This document shows, in pieces, positions 7,751-15,091 of a stretch of DNA of 22,430 bases (position 1 is its first letter; the number at the start of each line of letters is the position of its first letter). The stretch comes from a bacterium. GTDB lineage: Bacteria; Elusimicrobiota; Elusimicrobia; UBA1565; UBA9628. Below the pieces are notes generated by a model that did not search any database, was not told where the DNA came from, and saw only the letters and a list, made by a program, of their open reading frames with translations. The position numbers and the translations under genes were made by a program. Location of the stretch: the NCBI GenBank assembly GCA_021796015.1, contig JAJYOT010000029.1, positions 1-22,430 of the forward strand, in the 5' to 3' direction.

Positions 7751-8165
7751 TTCCTTTCTCAGCGGCAGACTGGCCGGTTTGGGGCTTGGGAGCGGATTTG
7801 GCTTGAGCAGTTCCCTTCATGGATTCAGCGGAAGAACTGGATGTCTCGTCTAATCTCGCGGCTTTTCCTTTTAAGTTTCTCAAGTAATAGAGGCGAGATC
7901 TGCGAACTTTTCCAGAGCGAATCACTTCGATTTTTTCAATCAAAGGCGAATGAAGGGGAAAAGTTCTTTCGACCCCAACGCCGAAAGAGATTTTCCTTAC
8001 CGTGAAGTTCTCCGCGATCCCCGCGCCTCTTTTGAGCAAAACGACTCCCTCAAAGGCTTGGACGCGTTCGGAATCTCCTTCAACGACTTTAATGGAAACT
8101 CGAACGGAGTCTCCCACCCGAAATTCAGGGTTTTTCTTTATTGGGTCCTTATGGTCTACGGTCAT
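7686..8165 (-). CDS. rplS: 50S ribosomal protein L19 with C-terminal extension
   Basis: L19 sits at the 30S-50S interface. Residues 1 to about 110 are the canonical protein: [65 protein letters not shown]. The family usually ends soon after this. Here the frame continues for about 45 residues rich in Ala, Ser, Gln and Lys (from about residue 113 to 159), low-complexity and probably disordered. AAGGAG six bases before ATG 8165 is the best ribosome site in the cluster and fits high expression. The start overlaps the end of trmD by 17 bases. The extension is what creates the overlap with rnhB. Confidence 0.96.
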   Translation of the reverse strand: MTVDHKDPIKKNPEFRVGDSVRVSIKVVEGDSERVQAFEGVVLLKRGAGIAENFTVRKISFGVGVERTFPLHSPLIEKIEVIRSGKVRRSRLYYLRNLKGKAARLDETSSSSAESMKGTAQAKSAPKPQTGQSAAEKGNGTANAAQAKLQSAPVLGSAK

Positions 8166-8871
8166 TGTTTTCTCCTTGCCTCTGCGTCATTAAATCGGGC
8201 CTTTTGAGGCGGGTGTTGGTTTCGGCCTCCTGATTTCGCCATTGTCTAATGAGCTCATGATTTCCGGAAATGAGAACTTCCGGGATTTCTTTTCCGCGCC
8301 AGTTTTTGGGGCGGGTGTACTGCGGAAAATCAAGAAGCGGGCTGGAAAAAGATTCTTGCTCGACAGCGTCCGCTTTTTTAAGTACGCCTGGTATGAGCCG
8401 GGTTACGGCATCGGCCAAAACGAGAGCGGGCAATTCTCCGCCCGTCAGAACATAGTCGCCGATTGAAATCTCATCGTCAAAATCGCTTCTCAAGCGTTCG
8501 TCAACGCCCTCATAATGGCCGCAGACAAGAACTAGATGCGGTTTGAGAGACAAATCCTTGGCGATTTCTTGGTTGAGGCGTCGTCCCTGGGGCGAAAGAA
8601 AAATAACGTGAGATTTTGGAGAGACGGCCTTTTTAATCGCTTGGTGAATCGGCTCGGCCATAAGAATCATTCCCGGGCCGCCACCGTAGGGCCTTGCGTC
8701 CACTTTTCGGTGTTTATCATCGCTAAAATCGCGCGGGTTGATGCAACGCGTTTTGAGGAGCTTGTTGTTTCTGGCTCTTGAGAGGATGCTGGTATCTAAA
8801 ACGCTCTCAACCATATCCGGAAAAAGAGTCACGAAGTCTATTTGTAGGGGGGATTTAGCTGATTTGGACAT
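8149..8871 (-). CDS. trmD: tRNA (guanine37-N1)-methyltransferase
   Basis: TrmD (240 residues) methylates N1 of G37, next to the anticodon of tRNAs that have G36, using S-adenosylmethionine, and so prevents +1 frameshifting. The N-terminus [15 protein letters not shown] (residues 10-24) and the trefoil-knot SAM site are clear: [64 protein letters not shown]. The Asp in [13 protein letters not shown] is the conserved catalytic-base position. The frame is open upstream to 9021, but those 50 codons are an out-of-frame reading of khpA, and the true start is ATG 8871. AAAGGA about ten bases upstream and a 17-base overlap with khpA support this. rimM, which normally comes just before trmD, is not present. 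Confidence 0.95.
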   Translation of the reverse strand: MSKSAKSPLQIDFVTLFPDMVESVLDTSILSRARNNKLLKTRCINPRDFSDDKHRKVDARPYGGGPGMILMAEPIHQAIKKAVSPKSHVIFLSPQGRRLNQEIAKDLSLKPHLVLVCGHYEGVDERLRSDFDDEISIGDYVLTGGELPALVLADAVTRLIPGVLKKADAVEQESFSSPLLDFPQYTRPKNWRGKEIPEVLISGNHELIRQWRNQEAETNTRLKRPDLMTQRQGENNDRRP

Positions 8872-9082
8872 GACTCCGTTTTCCTTGTTTGGCAGCCGCC
8901 GCTCCGACCAATGCCCGTATTGCCTTGATAATCCGGCCTTCCTTGCCGATGACGCGCCCTTTGTCTTCATCAGCGACCTTGACGATAAGACTGGTGATCC
9001 CATTTTCTTCTTTTTCCTCAACGACCACTGATTCGGGACGAGTGGTTAAGTTCTGAATAAGATAGAGAGTAAGATCTTTCAT
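8855..9082 (-). CDS. khpA: KH-domain RNA-binding protein KhpA (YlqC/UPF0109)
   Basis: This 75-residue protein is a single KH domain of the YlqC/KhpA family, encoded between rpsP and trmD as in Firmicutes and many other phyla. The RNA-binding GxxG loop is GKEG in GRVIGKEGRIIKAIRAL (about residues 42-58). In Streptococcus pneumoniae KhpA binds RNA together with KhpB and affects cell division and cell length. Here the role is inferred from family and position. Its start lies 20 bases after the rpsP stop, without an obvious Shine-Dalgarno. Its end overlaps trmD by 17 bases. Confidence 0.94.
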   Translation of the reverse strand: MKDLTLYLIQNLTTRPESVVVEEKEENGITSLIVKVADEDKGRVIGKEGRIIKAIRALVGAAAAKQGKRSHVQIS

Positions 9083-9102
9083 TGGGTTCGGTTCGCTTCA
9101 GA

Positions 9103-9363
9103 CTAGGCTTTCTCCTTATTGGTAGAGGAGACTTTGAGCAATTGCGCCACCGTATCCGAGGGCTTGGCTCCATTTTTAATCCAATGATTGATGCGCTCTT
9201 GATTGAGCGTCAATTTCTTGGCCGCGCTTGTTTCTTTCGGATCGTAGGTTCCGAGAATTTCAAGAGGACGCCCGGACGGGCCCCTCATTTTTTCAATTGC
9301 CACCACGCGGAAATGCGGGTGCTTTGGTTTTCCAACTCTTCTAAGTCTAATTGTCACTGACAT
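9103..9363 (-). CDS. rpsP: 30S ribosomal protein S16
   Basis: S16 (86 residues) is a primary component of the 30S body that stabilises 16S rRNA folding. MSVTIRLRRVGKPKHPHFRVVA at the N-terminus, then GRPLEILGTYDP (about 32-43) and the ERINHWIKNGAKPSDTV stretch (about 57-73), identify it with certainty. The length is typical. I place the start at ATG 9363, because AGGGGG lies about seven to eight bases upstream. A TTG directly before it (9366) is not needed. It follows rpe by 14 bases, so the ribosomal part of the cluster seems to be read through from rpe unless a promoter lies inside rpe. Confidence 0.97.
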   Translation of the reverse strand: MSVTIRLRRVGKPKHPHFRVVAIEKMRGPSGRPLEILGTYDPKETSAAKKLTLNQERINHWIKNGAKPSDTVAQLLKVSSTNKEKA

Positions 9364-9377
9364 CAAACATCCCCCTG

Positions 9378-10055
9378 TTATTTATTTTTTACTTGTTCCT
9401 TTAAATTTTGAGCGGCTTGGGCCGGATTTTTTTGGCCGAATATCGCCGTTCCCGCGACCAAGCTGTCGGCGCCTGCTTCAGATGCGAGAAGAGCGGTTTG
9501 CGGGTTGATTCCACCGTCGGCTTGAATCCAGCAGTCGAAATTCCCCGCATCAATGGCGCTTCTTAAGGCCGAAATTTTTGGAAGCATTTCCTTCATGAAA
9601 TGAGCGCCGCCAAAACCCGGGTCAACGGTCATGACCAAAACTAAATCAATTTCCCCGAGGAACGGAAGAACTTTTTCAGCGGGGGTTTGGGGCTTGAGCG
9701 CGATGCCCGCTTTTTTCCCAACCTCGCGAATTTGTTTTGCGAGTGTTCGCGCATCCTTGGCCGCCTCGATATGAAAGGTAATAATGTCGGCTCCGGCTTT
9801 GATGAACCAGGGAACAATGGATTCAGGTTCATGCACCATGAGGTGAGCATCCACAGTCAGATCGTATTTCTTGGCCATTTTTACGTGATCGGGCCCGAAA
9901 CTTAAATTGGGAACAAAATGCCCGTCCATGACGTCCACCGAAACCCAGGAAATACCGGCCGCTTTGACCGTTTCGATTGCTTCTCCCATGCGCGCCAAAT
10001 CGCAAGCAAGCAGAGACGGAACGATTTCAACCGCGCGTTTTTGGGTCATAGTCAT
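9378..10055 (-). CDS. rpe: Ribulose-phosphate 3-epimerase with an altered metal-site residue
   Basis: This 225-residue TIM-barrel enzyme interconverts ribulose 5-phosphate and xylulose 5-phosphate and feeds transketolase, whose split genes lie about 5.6 kb away. Typical motifs are VPSLLACDL (12-20), VDVMDGHFVPN (40-50), DAHLMV (69-74), TFHIEA (93-98), VMTVDPGFGG (141-150) and QADGGIN (178-184). D41 and D180 are the expected catalytic acids, and H71 is a metal ligand. The first metal-ligand His, two residues before D41, is replaced by Ser: the string is WVSVDVMDG where W-I-H-V-D-V-M-D-G is usual. The codon is TCG. ATG 10055 has GAGAGA about five bases upstream, and ATG 10049 is an alternative. 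It lies 19 bases after the PASTA-protein stop. Confidence 0.94.
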   Translation of the reverse strand: MTMTQKRAVEIVPSLLACDLARMGEAIETVKAAGISWVSVDVMDGHFVPNLSFGPDHVKMAKKYDLTVDAHLMVHEPESIVPWFIKAGADIITFHIEAAKDARTLAKQIREVGKKAGIALKPQTPAEKVLPFLGEIDLVLVMTVDPGFGGAHFMKEMLPKISALRSAIDAGNFDCWIQADGGINPQTALLASEAGADSLVAGTAIFGQKNPAQAAQNLKEQVKNK

Positions 10056-10074
10056 AGGTCTCTCTTAAGCTCGG

Positions 10075-11049
10075 TCATAAATCTTTTTCTTCGACTAAAA
10101 TTCCGTTGAGAAATATTCGGATTTGAGCTTTGCCTGGTTCATTGAGCGGAACGTCAATTTTAGTTCCAGGTTTTCTCAGTCCATTAAAAATTTCATGCTC
10201 TCCGTATTTGTCTACCGCGACGATTCTGACCAGACTATCTCCGGATCCTTGCGGAACATCGTAATGAAACTCGCTGGTTTGAGGCGCGGTGGTGGGCGTT
10301 AGACCCGAGGGTTTGGCGCTGACGGTAATGGAAATTGCGGTCGCCGAGGAAAGAACCGTGTCGGCATCCGGACTTTGGCTGAGAATAACTCCGGCGGGAA
10401 ACAAAGAGGAAGAGTCTTGGTTGATGGTGAGACTTAAACTCTGTTGCGCGGCCCAAGCCTGAGCTTCGGTTATATTTTTGCGAAGAAAATCGGGCATCAA
10501 GACGACTCCGGTCGGAGGTGGTCCATCGGAAACCACCAAGCTGACCGCGGAATTAAGGGCGACTCCCAAGTCGGCTTTCGGGTCTTGGGAAAGAACGACT
10601 CCTTTGTCTTCCTTAAGCGAGTAAGCCTTGCTGACATCTCCCTCGGTCAACTGAGATTCTCGAAGAAGCATTTCCGCATTTCTCAGCGGTAAACCCGTGA
10701 TACCCGGAACAAGGACGGTTTCTCCGCCTTGGCTGATGACGACGCGAATGATTTTATCTTCGCGCACGACGGTTCCCCCTGGAGGGATTTGTCTTAGGAC
10801 CGAGTCAATGGGAACGGAGGCGTCAAAATCAGAGCTGGTTTTTTCAAGACCTAAGTGCAAGGGGGCAAGCATATCAAGGGCGGCCGATAATGATTTCCCG
10901 CGCAGGTCGGGAACGACCTGCGTTTTTCTGCTATGTACGGCGCCTTCGATAGCCCATTGGAACATAAAAAATAATACAAATCCTAAAAAAATAAGAGCGA
11001 TGGCGGCTTCCCACCAACGCACAAACGATAAATTTTCTCTATTCTCCAC
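10075..11049 (-). CDS. Membrane-anchored PASTA-repeat protein without a kinase domain
   Basis: This 324-residue protein has a short cytoplasmic N-terminus, one transmembrane helix (about 14-33), three PASTA repeats (about 44-107, 111-175 and 182-245) and a C-terminal beta-rich segment (about 260-320). Each repeat has the VPDL/VPGI/MPDF entry, a mid-repeat helix and the V-x-x-Q-x-P-x-x-x turn (LRQIPPGG, LSQDPKAD, LSQSPDAD). PASTA repeats bind uncrosslinked peptidoglycan or muropeptides in PrkC/StkP kinases and in penicillin-binding proteins. No kinase or transpeptidase domain is attached. The end resembles the extracellular tail of Firmicute PASTA kinases. The start is GTG 11049, overlapping fmt by 11 bases, with no clear Shine-Dalgarno; GTG 11022 is an alternative. 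The place between fmt and rpe is that of prkC in Bacillus. Confidence 0.9.
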   Translation of the reverse strand: MENRENLSFVRWWEAAIALIFLGFVLFFMFQWAIEGAVHSRKTQVVPDLRGKSLSAALDMLAPLHLGLEKTSSDFDASVPIDSVLRQIPPGGTVVREDKIIRVVISQGGETVLVPGITGLPLRNAEMLLRESQLTEGDVSKAYSLKEDKGVVLSQDPKADLGVALNSAVSLVVSDGPPPTGVVLMPDFLRKNITEAQAWAAQQSLSLTINQDSSSLFPAGVILSQSPDADTVLSSATAISITVSAKPSGLTPTTAPQTSEFHYDVPQGSGDSLVRIVAVDKYGEHEIFNGLRKPGTKIDVPLNEPGKAQIRIFLNGILVEEKDL

Positions 11050-11998
11050 GTTTCAAAGGGAGACTTCGCCCCGCGGTCAAGCGTCGACCATTTAAAAATT
11101 CGGCCGCTCCCATCGGACTTTTTCCCTCAGGCTGGACACGCGAAATCCAAACAGAACTGCCTTGTCCACATTGTATCAAAAAGCCCCGTTCCTGTTCAAC
11201 GCGTAGAATGGTTCCAATCGGGGCGGGAAAGGGCGCGCCGCTGGACGTCTCTAAGGCGCTTTGGAGAACGGAGACGCGCTTTTCTCCGGAAGAGTCTTTG
11301 AGGATAAAATAGGCGCGGGGCCATAAGATAAGCCCGCGGACAAGATTGTGTATCCGAGAAGCCGCATTTTCAAAATTAATGAGTCCATCGGTTTTTTTCA
11401 ACAAGGGAGCGTAGGTAGGAGTTCCTTCTTGAGGGGTTTTGGGATAATATCCATGGGCGATTTTTTGAAGCGCGTTTCCAAGTAAATGGAGCCCGAGAGG
11501 TTGGAGTTTTTCCATGACTTGGGCGGCGTTTTCATGCGGAAGTATTTCCACTTCTGTTTGGCTAAAGAGAGACCCTGTGTCCATTCCTTCATCCAGCCAA
11601 AAAAGAGAAACTCCGGTTTTTTTTTCTCCATTGACGAGCGCCCAGGGAACGGGCGCGGAGCCTCGGTAGCGAGGCAAAAGAGAAAAATGGACGTTAATAT
11701 GCCCAAGTCGGGTGGCTTTGAGGATGTCGGTCTTAAGGATATTTCCATAGGCGATGACGATTCCCAAATCGACGTCGAGAGCGCGGATTTGTTCGGCGAT
11801 CTCCGAGGGCCTTTCGGGTTGAAGAATTGGTAAATTGAGTTTTAAGGCCGCTTCCTTGACCGAGTTAGGTTGTATGGCGAGACCGCGCCCCATGGGGCGA
11901 TCGGGGCGGGTAATGACGGCGACGACCTGGGACTCTTGGGCCGCTAATTCAAGGTAAGGAACGGCGATGCTGGGGGTTCCGTAAAATAGAGTCCGCAT
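11039..11998 (-). CDS. fmt: Methionyl-tRNA formyltransferase
   Basis: Fmt (319 residues) formylates the amino group of Met-tRNA(fMet) with 10-formyl-THF, giving the bacterial initiator tRNA. The N-terminus MRTLFYGTPSIAVPYLE (1-17) and RPDRPMGRG identify the hydrolase-fold domain. INVHFSLLPRYRGSAPVPWAL holds the catalytic Asn and His, and WLDEGMDTGSLF holds the catalytic Asp. The C-terminal OB-like domain begins near residue 205 and contains the HNLVRGLILWPRAYF stretch. I chose ATG 11998 over the TTG at 12013, because the family starts at M-R-T-L-F-x-G-T-P. The start lies five bases after the def stop. Deformylase and formyltransferase act at the two ends of the same formyl cycle, and the pair is linked in most bacteria. 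Confidence 0.96.
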   Translation of the reverse strand: MRTLFYGTPSIAVPYLELAAQESQVVAVITRPDRPMGRGLAIQPNSVKEAALKLNLPILQPERPSEIAEQIRALDVDLGIVIAYGNILKTDILKATRLGHINVHFSLLPRYRGSAPVPWALVNGEKKTGVSLFWLDEGMDTGSLFSQTEVEILPHENAAQVMEKLQPLGLHLLGNALQKIAHGYYPKTPQEGTPTYAPLLKKTDGLINFENAASRIHNLVRGLILWPRAYFILKDSSGEKRVSVLQSALETSSGAPFPAPIGTILRVEQERGFLIQCGQGSSVWISRVQPEGKSPMGAAEFLNGRRLTAGRSLPLKRGE

Positions 11999-12003
11999 GA
12001 GAC

Positions 12004-12516
12004 TCAGTTCCAATCTTTCTTCAAGTCTTTGATGAGAGACAAAACCTTGAGCTTATGGGCGAAATCAAGATGATCGATAAAGAGTTTGCCGTCTAGGTGA
12101 TCGACCTCATGTTGAAAAGCCCTCGCCAAGAGACCTTCTCCGGACATTTCAAAGGGCTTTCCCTCGGCATTGAGGGCGCGCACTCTCGCGTGGGAAAATC
12201 TTTTGACTTTCGCGTAAACCCCTGGAACGGACAAACAACCCTCTTCTTCCTCAAGGCGACCGTCTTTATCGATAATTTCAGGGTTAATGAGAACGAGTCG
12301 TTGAGATTTTCCCTCGGGCTTTACATCGATGATGCAAAGCCGGATATTGAGCCCTATCTGAGGCGCGGCTAACCCCACTCCGTTAACGCCATACATGGTC
12401 TTCCACATATCTTTAAGCAGTTTGGGAAGCTTGGGTTTTATATCGGCGTAATCAACGGGAGAAGAAACGGTTTTGAGAACCTTCTCCCCGTGTTTGGTGA
12501 TCCTCATAACGGTCAT
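12004..12516 (-). CDS. def: Peptide deformylase
   Basis: This 170-residue metalloenzyme removes the N-formyl group from new proteins. All three signature motifs are present: GVGLAAPQIG (about 46-55), EEGCLSVP (about 92-99, with the metal-ligand Cys) and QHEVDHLDG (about 134-142, HExxH with the catalytic Glu). The length is normal for a bacterial type-1 deformylase. ATG 12516 overlaps the TGA of the PTS-type gene as ATGA, so translation is probably coupled. No Shine-Dalgarno is visible. ATG 12507, three codons on, is also possible and would give the usual M-R-I-T start. Confidence 0.96.
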   Translation of the reverse strand: MTVMRITKHGEKVLKTVSSPVDYADIKPKLPKLLKDMWKTMYGVNGVGLAAPQIGLNIRLCIIDVKPEGKSQRLVLINPEIIDKDGRLEEEEGCLSVPGVYAKVKRFSHARVRALNAEGKPFEMSGEGLLARAFQHEVDHLDGKLFIDHLDFAHKLKVLSLIKDLKKDWN

Positions 12517-12992
12517 GATATTTTTTTGGAACGAATGAGCCGCAAAGCTTCTTCAGCCGAGGCGAGGTTGAGGGTGTCGATAAAATCAGGTTGGAAGAGT
12601 AAAGCGGCTTTTCGAAGTATTTGTAGGTGTCGGGAGTAAAATTCTTTTTTGTTGGGCGACAGAAAAATAAACATGAGGCGAATAATGGAAGAAGATGATT
12701 CTTTTTTTTCATTAAGCCCATAGGGGAGTAAAGCCAAGGCGGCGGCGAAATCATTAAGACCGTCGATGCGGGCATGGGGGAGGCTTAAGCCCGTGTCCAA
12801 GGTGGTGCTGATTCCTTTTTCGCGTTCACGAATTTTTGATTGAAGGAATTCCAAATCCTCAATGTGATGGGCTTCGCATATCCTGGTGATAAGAGCATCC
12901 ATGAGAACTTCTTTATTTGTAAACGGTTCGGAGCGGACAATCGTTTTTTCGGTTAACAGAAAACCGATATTTGTTTCTTCGGTAAAATCCAT
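12513..12992 (-). CDS. PTS EIIA type-2 (PtsN/fructose-like) domain protein
   Basis: This is a stand-alone EIIA domain of the mannitol/fructose/PtsN type, 159 residues from ATG 12992. The phospho-acceptor His is H73 in TGLSLPHARIDGL. The surrounding R-E-R-E-K-G-I-S-T-T-L stretch, and HLQILRKAALLF near residue 123, are typical of the fold. No EI, HPr, EIIB or EIIC gene is in view, so a regulatory role (as in the nitrogen PTS) is likelier than sugar uptake. This is inference. The frame is open to 13061, with other ATGs at 13019 and 13061. I prefer 12992 because a possible promoter covers the others and the domain begins there. It heads the def-fmt cluster and shares ATGA with def. Confidence 0.82.
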   Translation of the reverse strand: MDFTEETNIGFLLTEKTIVRSEPFTNKEVLMDALITRICEAHHIEDLEFLQSKIREREKGISTTLDTGLSLPHARIDGLNDFAAALALLPYGLNEKKESSSSIIRLMFIFLSPNKKEFYSRHLQILRKAALLFQPDFIDTLNLASAEEALRLIRSKKIS

Positions 12993-13019
12993 TGTTTTAC
13001 TCAAGCGACTTTTATTCAT

Positions 13020-13049
13020 TTTATCACAAAAGGCCGGAGGCTTGCTCAA
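13020..13049 (-). promoter_or_regulatory. Possible promoter for the EIIA-def-fmt cluster
   Basis: Read on the minus strand, TTGAGC (13044-13049) and GATAAA (13020-13025) are 18 bases apart. This gives a start near 13012 and a leader of about 20 bases to ATG 12992. Each box matches consensus only in part. It is the best candidate in the divergent gap with the helicase gene. Confidence 0.3.
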
Positions 13050-13115
13050 TTTTGTCTGCATTGGCTTGGATCAAAATTAGGCGGCGAGGCTTCAGGTTTG
13101 GTAGAAGATAGAGGT

Positions 13116-14435
13116 ATGGTTGAGAACTCTGACGAACTCATTGTGACGGAAAGCTACCTTCGCATTCGGGATGCGCTTAAGGAAAAAGCCCCCGTTGTTT
13201 TTGTCAGCGGGCATGCGGGAAGCGGGAAAACGACTTTGATTCGCTGGATTATTGAGCAAAAAAAATGGCGTTCGGCCATTGTGGCCCCGACTGGAATTGC
13301 CGCTTTAAACGTGGGTGGAGCGACGATTCATTCATTTTTTAAGTTTCCGTCGCGTCTTCTTCAGGATTCGGATGTCCGCCGGGTATCTAAGCGCGGTCTT
13401 TATGAGAACCTGGAGCTTTTGATTATCGATGAAATCTCGATGGTTCGGGCGGATGTGATGGATGCGATTGGTCACTTTCTCGCGAAAAATGGCCCTCATC
13501 CCGGAGAGCCTTTCGGCGGCGTCCAGATTCTTTTGGTGGGAGATCTGTTTCAACTGCCGCCGGTGGTTTCCGGAAACGACTTAAATTCATTTTTTAGCGA
13601 GGTTTATCCAAACCCTTATTTTTTTAGTTCCCGGATTCTTCGGGAAATGCCGATCAAATTTTTCGAGCTTGGAGAAACCTTTAGGCAAAAAGACCGCTTC
13701 TTTTCCGGGCTTTTAAATCAGATTCGCACCGGAGAAAATATTTCCGAGGTGGCGGCTGAAATTAATCGCCATTGTCTTAAGAAAAAGAACGCTTCCGAAA
13801 TTCCCAGCGTTCTTTTAACGACCACTAACCGCGCTGCGGATTTGCGTAATGAACAGGCGTTAGCCTCTTTGCCCGGGGTCAGCAAGGTTTATTCCGGAGT
13901 GTTCAAGGGGGCTTTTGATTCTCTCAGAGATCGCCTGCCGTCTCCTGAATTTCTCAAGCTTAAAGTGGGCGCGCAGGTGATGTTGACCAAAAATGGGCGT
14001 GAGTGGGTGAATGGGACCCTCGGCGTGGTCAAGAATTTAAAGGAAGACAGCGTGATTGTTGAAATCATGGATGAAACGCCTAGGATAGCCTTGGTTGAAG
14101 CGACCGCTTGGGAATCGGTTCGCTATCAATGGGATCCCGAACAAAAAATTATTCATAAAGAGAGCGCCGGACAATTTCGCCAAATTCCCTTAACCTTGGC
14201 CTGGGCGACGACCATTCACAAGGCTCAGGGAAAAACGCTGGGGTCTGTTGAAATTGATTTGGGTTACGGCGCTTTCGCCTCGGGTCAAGCCTATGTCGCT
14301 CTCAGCCGTTGCCGGGATTTGTCCCATATTTCACTTACGCGGCCTCTTCAGGCAAAAGATGTGATTTGTGATCCCGAGATTTCAAAGTTTTATTCCAGGC
14401 TTAGATTAGGCTATTTTGCTTCTTCGGGAATGTAG
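13116..14435 (+). CDS. PIF1/RecD-like superfamily 1B DNA helicase
   Basis: This 439-residue ATP-dependent helicase has a complete SF1 motif set. Walker A is GHAGSGKTT (about residues 33-41). Motif Ia is APTGIAALNVGG. Walker B is LLIIDEISMV (about 102-111). Motif III is GDLFQLPPV (about 141-149) and GETFRQKD is motif IV-like. Near the C-terminus are WATTIHKAQGKTL (motif V) and GQAYVALSRCRDL (motif VI). The layout, with IIDEISM and the final AYVALSR, matches bacterial PIF1-like helicases, which act on replication or G-quadruplex structures. Its exact substrate is unknown. ATG 13116 has GAGG almost touching it, whereas TTG 13098 has GAGG (13086-13089) eight bases upstream and would add six residues; I cannot decide. 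The 3' end overlaps the convergent lipoprotein gene by 25 bases. Confidence 0.9.
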   Translation: MVENSDELIVTESYLRIRDALKEKAPVVFVSGHAGSGKTTLIRWIIEQKKWRSAIVAPTGIAALNVGGATIHSFFKFPSRLLQDSDVRRVSKRGLYENLELLIIDEISMVRADVMDAIGHFLAKNGPHPGEPFGGVQILLVGDLFQLPPVVSGNDLNSFFSEVYPNPYFFSSRILREMPIKFFELGETFRQKDRFFSGLLNQIRTGENISEVAAEINRHCLKKKNASEIPSVLLTTTNRAADLRNEQALASLPGVSKVYSGVFKGAFDSLRDRLPSPEFLKLKVGAQVMLTKNGREWVNGTLGVVKNLKEDSVIVEIMDETPRIALVEATAWESVRYQWDPEQKIIHKESAGQFRQIPLTLAWATTIHKAQGKTLGSVEIDLGYGAFASGQAYVALSRCRDLSHISLTRPLQAKDVICDPEISKFYSRLRLGYFASSGM

Positions 14436-15091
14436 GGCGTGAAACGAGAAATAAACCAGTGAAGAAATTTTTTATGTTTGGGTTTGGTCTCGGTTGGGAT
14501 AAGAAAAAAATCCCGGTTTTCATCCAGCGTCCCGTATTCGGTCACGATTAAATCTCTAATCTGGCCTCTGGTCTCGGTATTGAGATTTGAATAAAAATTG
14601 AAGGCTTCATGCGGGTTTTGATGAAAGAGACTCTCAAGGCTTTTTTCTAGGACGTTGGGGCTTGGGAGTTCTCCCGGGCGTAATTTTTTTGGGTTTTCGA
14701 TTTTGGGGAGCGGATGATAAGGTTTGATGAGCGAATTAGCCAGAAGCGTTCCCCTAAATTTCGTTCGGGTGTATTCAATGACCGGCCAGCTGCAGATTGG
14801 AAAGCAGTAAACGGTTTTTTCGACTTGGGCTTGAGCGATCGCGTCCGCGTTGACATTTTGTTTTCGTTCGGCGTTTTTAAGCGCCTGTGCGGCGGCGGCG
14901 TCTCCAATAGGTTTAAACCATAAAAAATTCCAAGAGGACGCTTCTCCGCTGATGAAGGATTCTGGTGAGTCGTAGGTGGCGCCTAGCTGCGGAGACGGAA
15001 GAGAATAAGGTTGGCGGTAGACGCATCCAGAGGTTGAGAAGAAAAATAGGTTGAGGGTCAGATAAAGATACGGAGTAACGCGCGCTCTCAC
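14411..15091 (-). CDS. Probable lipoprotein of unknown function
   Basis: I do not recognise this 226-residue protein with confidence. From GTG 15091 it begins with Arg-Ala-Arg and a hydrophobic run ending in FSTSGC, which suits a lipoprotein signal with C23 as the lipidated residue (the -3 position is Thr rather than Leu). Residues about 35-115 run from a Gly/Ser-rich stretch through WFKPIGDAAAAQAL and a helix to YCFPICSWPVIEYTRTKFRG. This vaguely recalls the small TRL-like secreted family, but I would not name it so. Residues 140-215 are charged and look helical. GTG 15091 shares GTGA with the alaS stop (TGA 15090-15088). That is a better start than the ATG at 15127, which lies inside alaS. 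It is the last gene of the tRNA-alaS transcript and overlaps the convergent helicase gene by 25 bases. Confidence 0.7.
   Translation of the reverse strand: MRARVTPYLYLTLNLFFFSTSGCVYRQPYSLPSPQLGATYDSPESFISGEASSWNFLWFKPIGDAAAAQALKNAERKQNVNADAIAQAQVEKTVYCFPICSWPVIEYTRTKFRGTLLANSLIKPYHPLPKIENPKKLRPGELPSPNVLEKSLESLFHQNPHEAFNFYSNLNTETRGQIRDLIVTEYGTLDENRDFFLIPTETKPKHKKFLHWFISRFTPYIPEEAK

Noticed and set aside
8872..9021. Open frame extending trmD by 50 codons upstream
   Set aside because: It is an out-of-frame reading of khpA. TrmD begins at ATG 8871 with a normal length.
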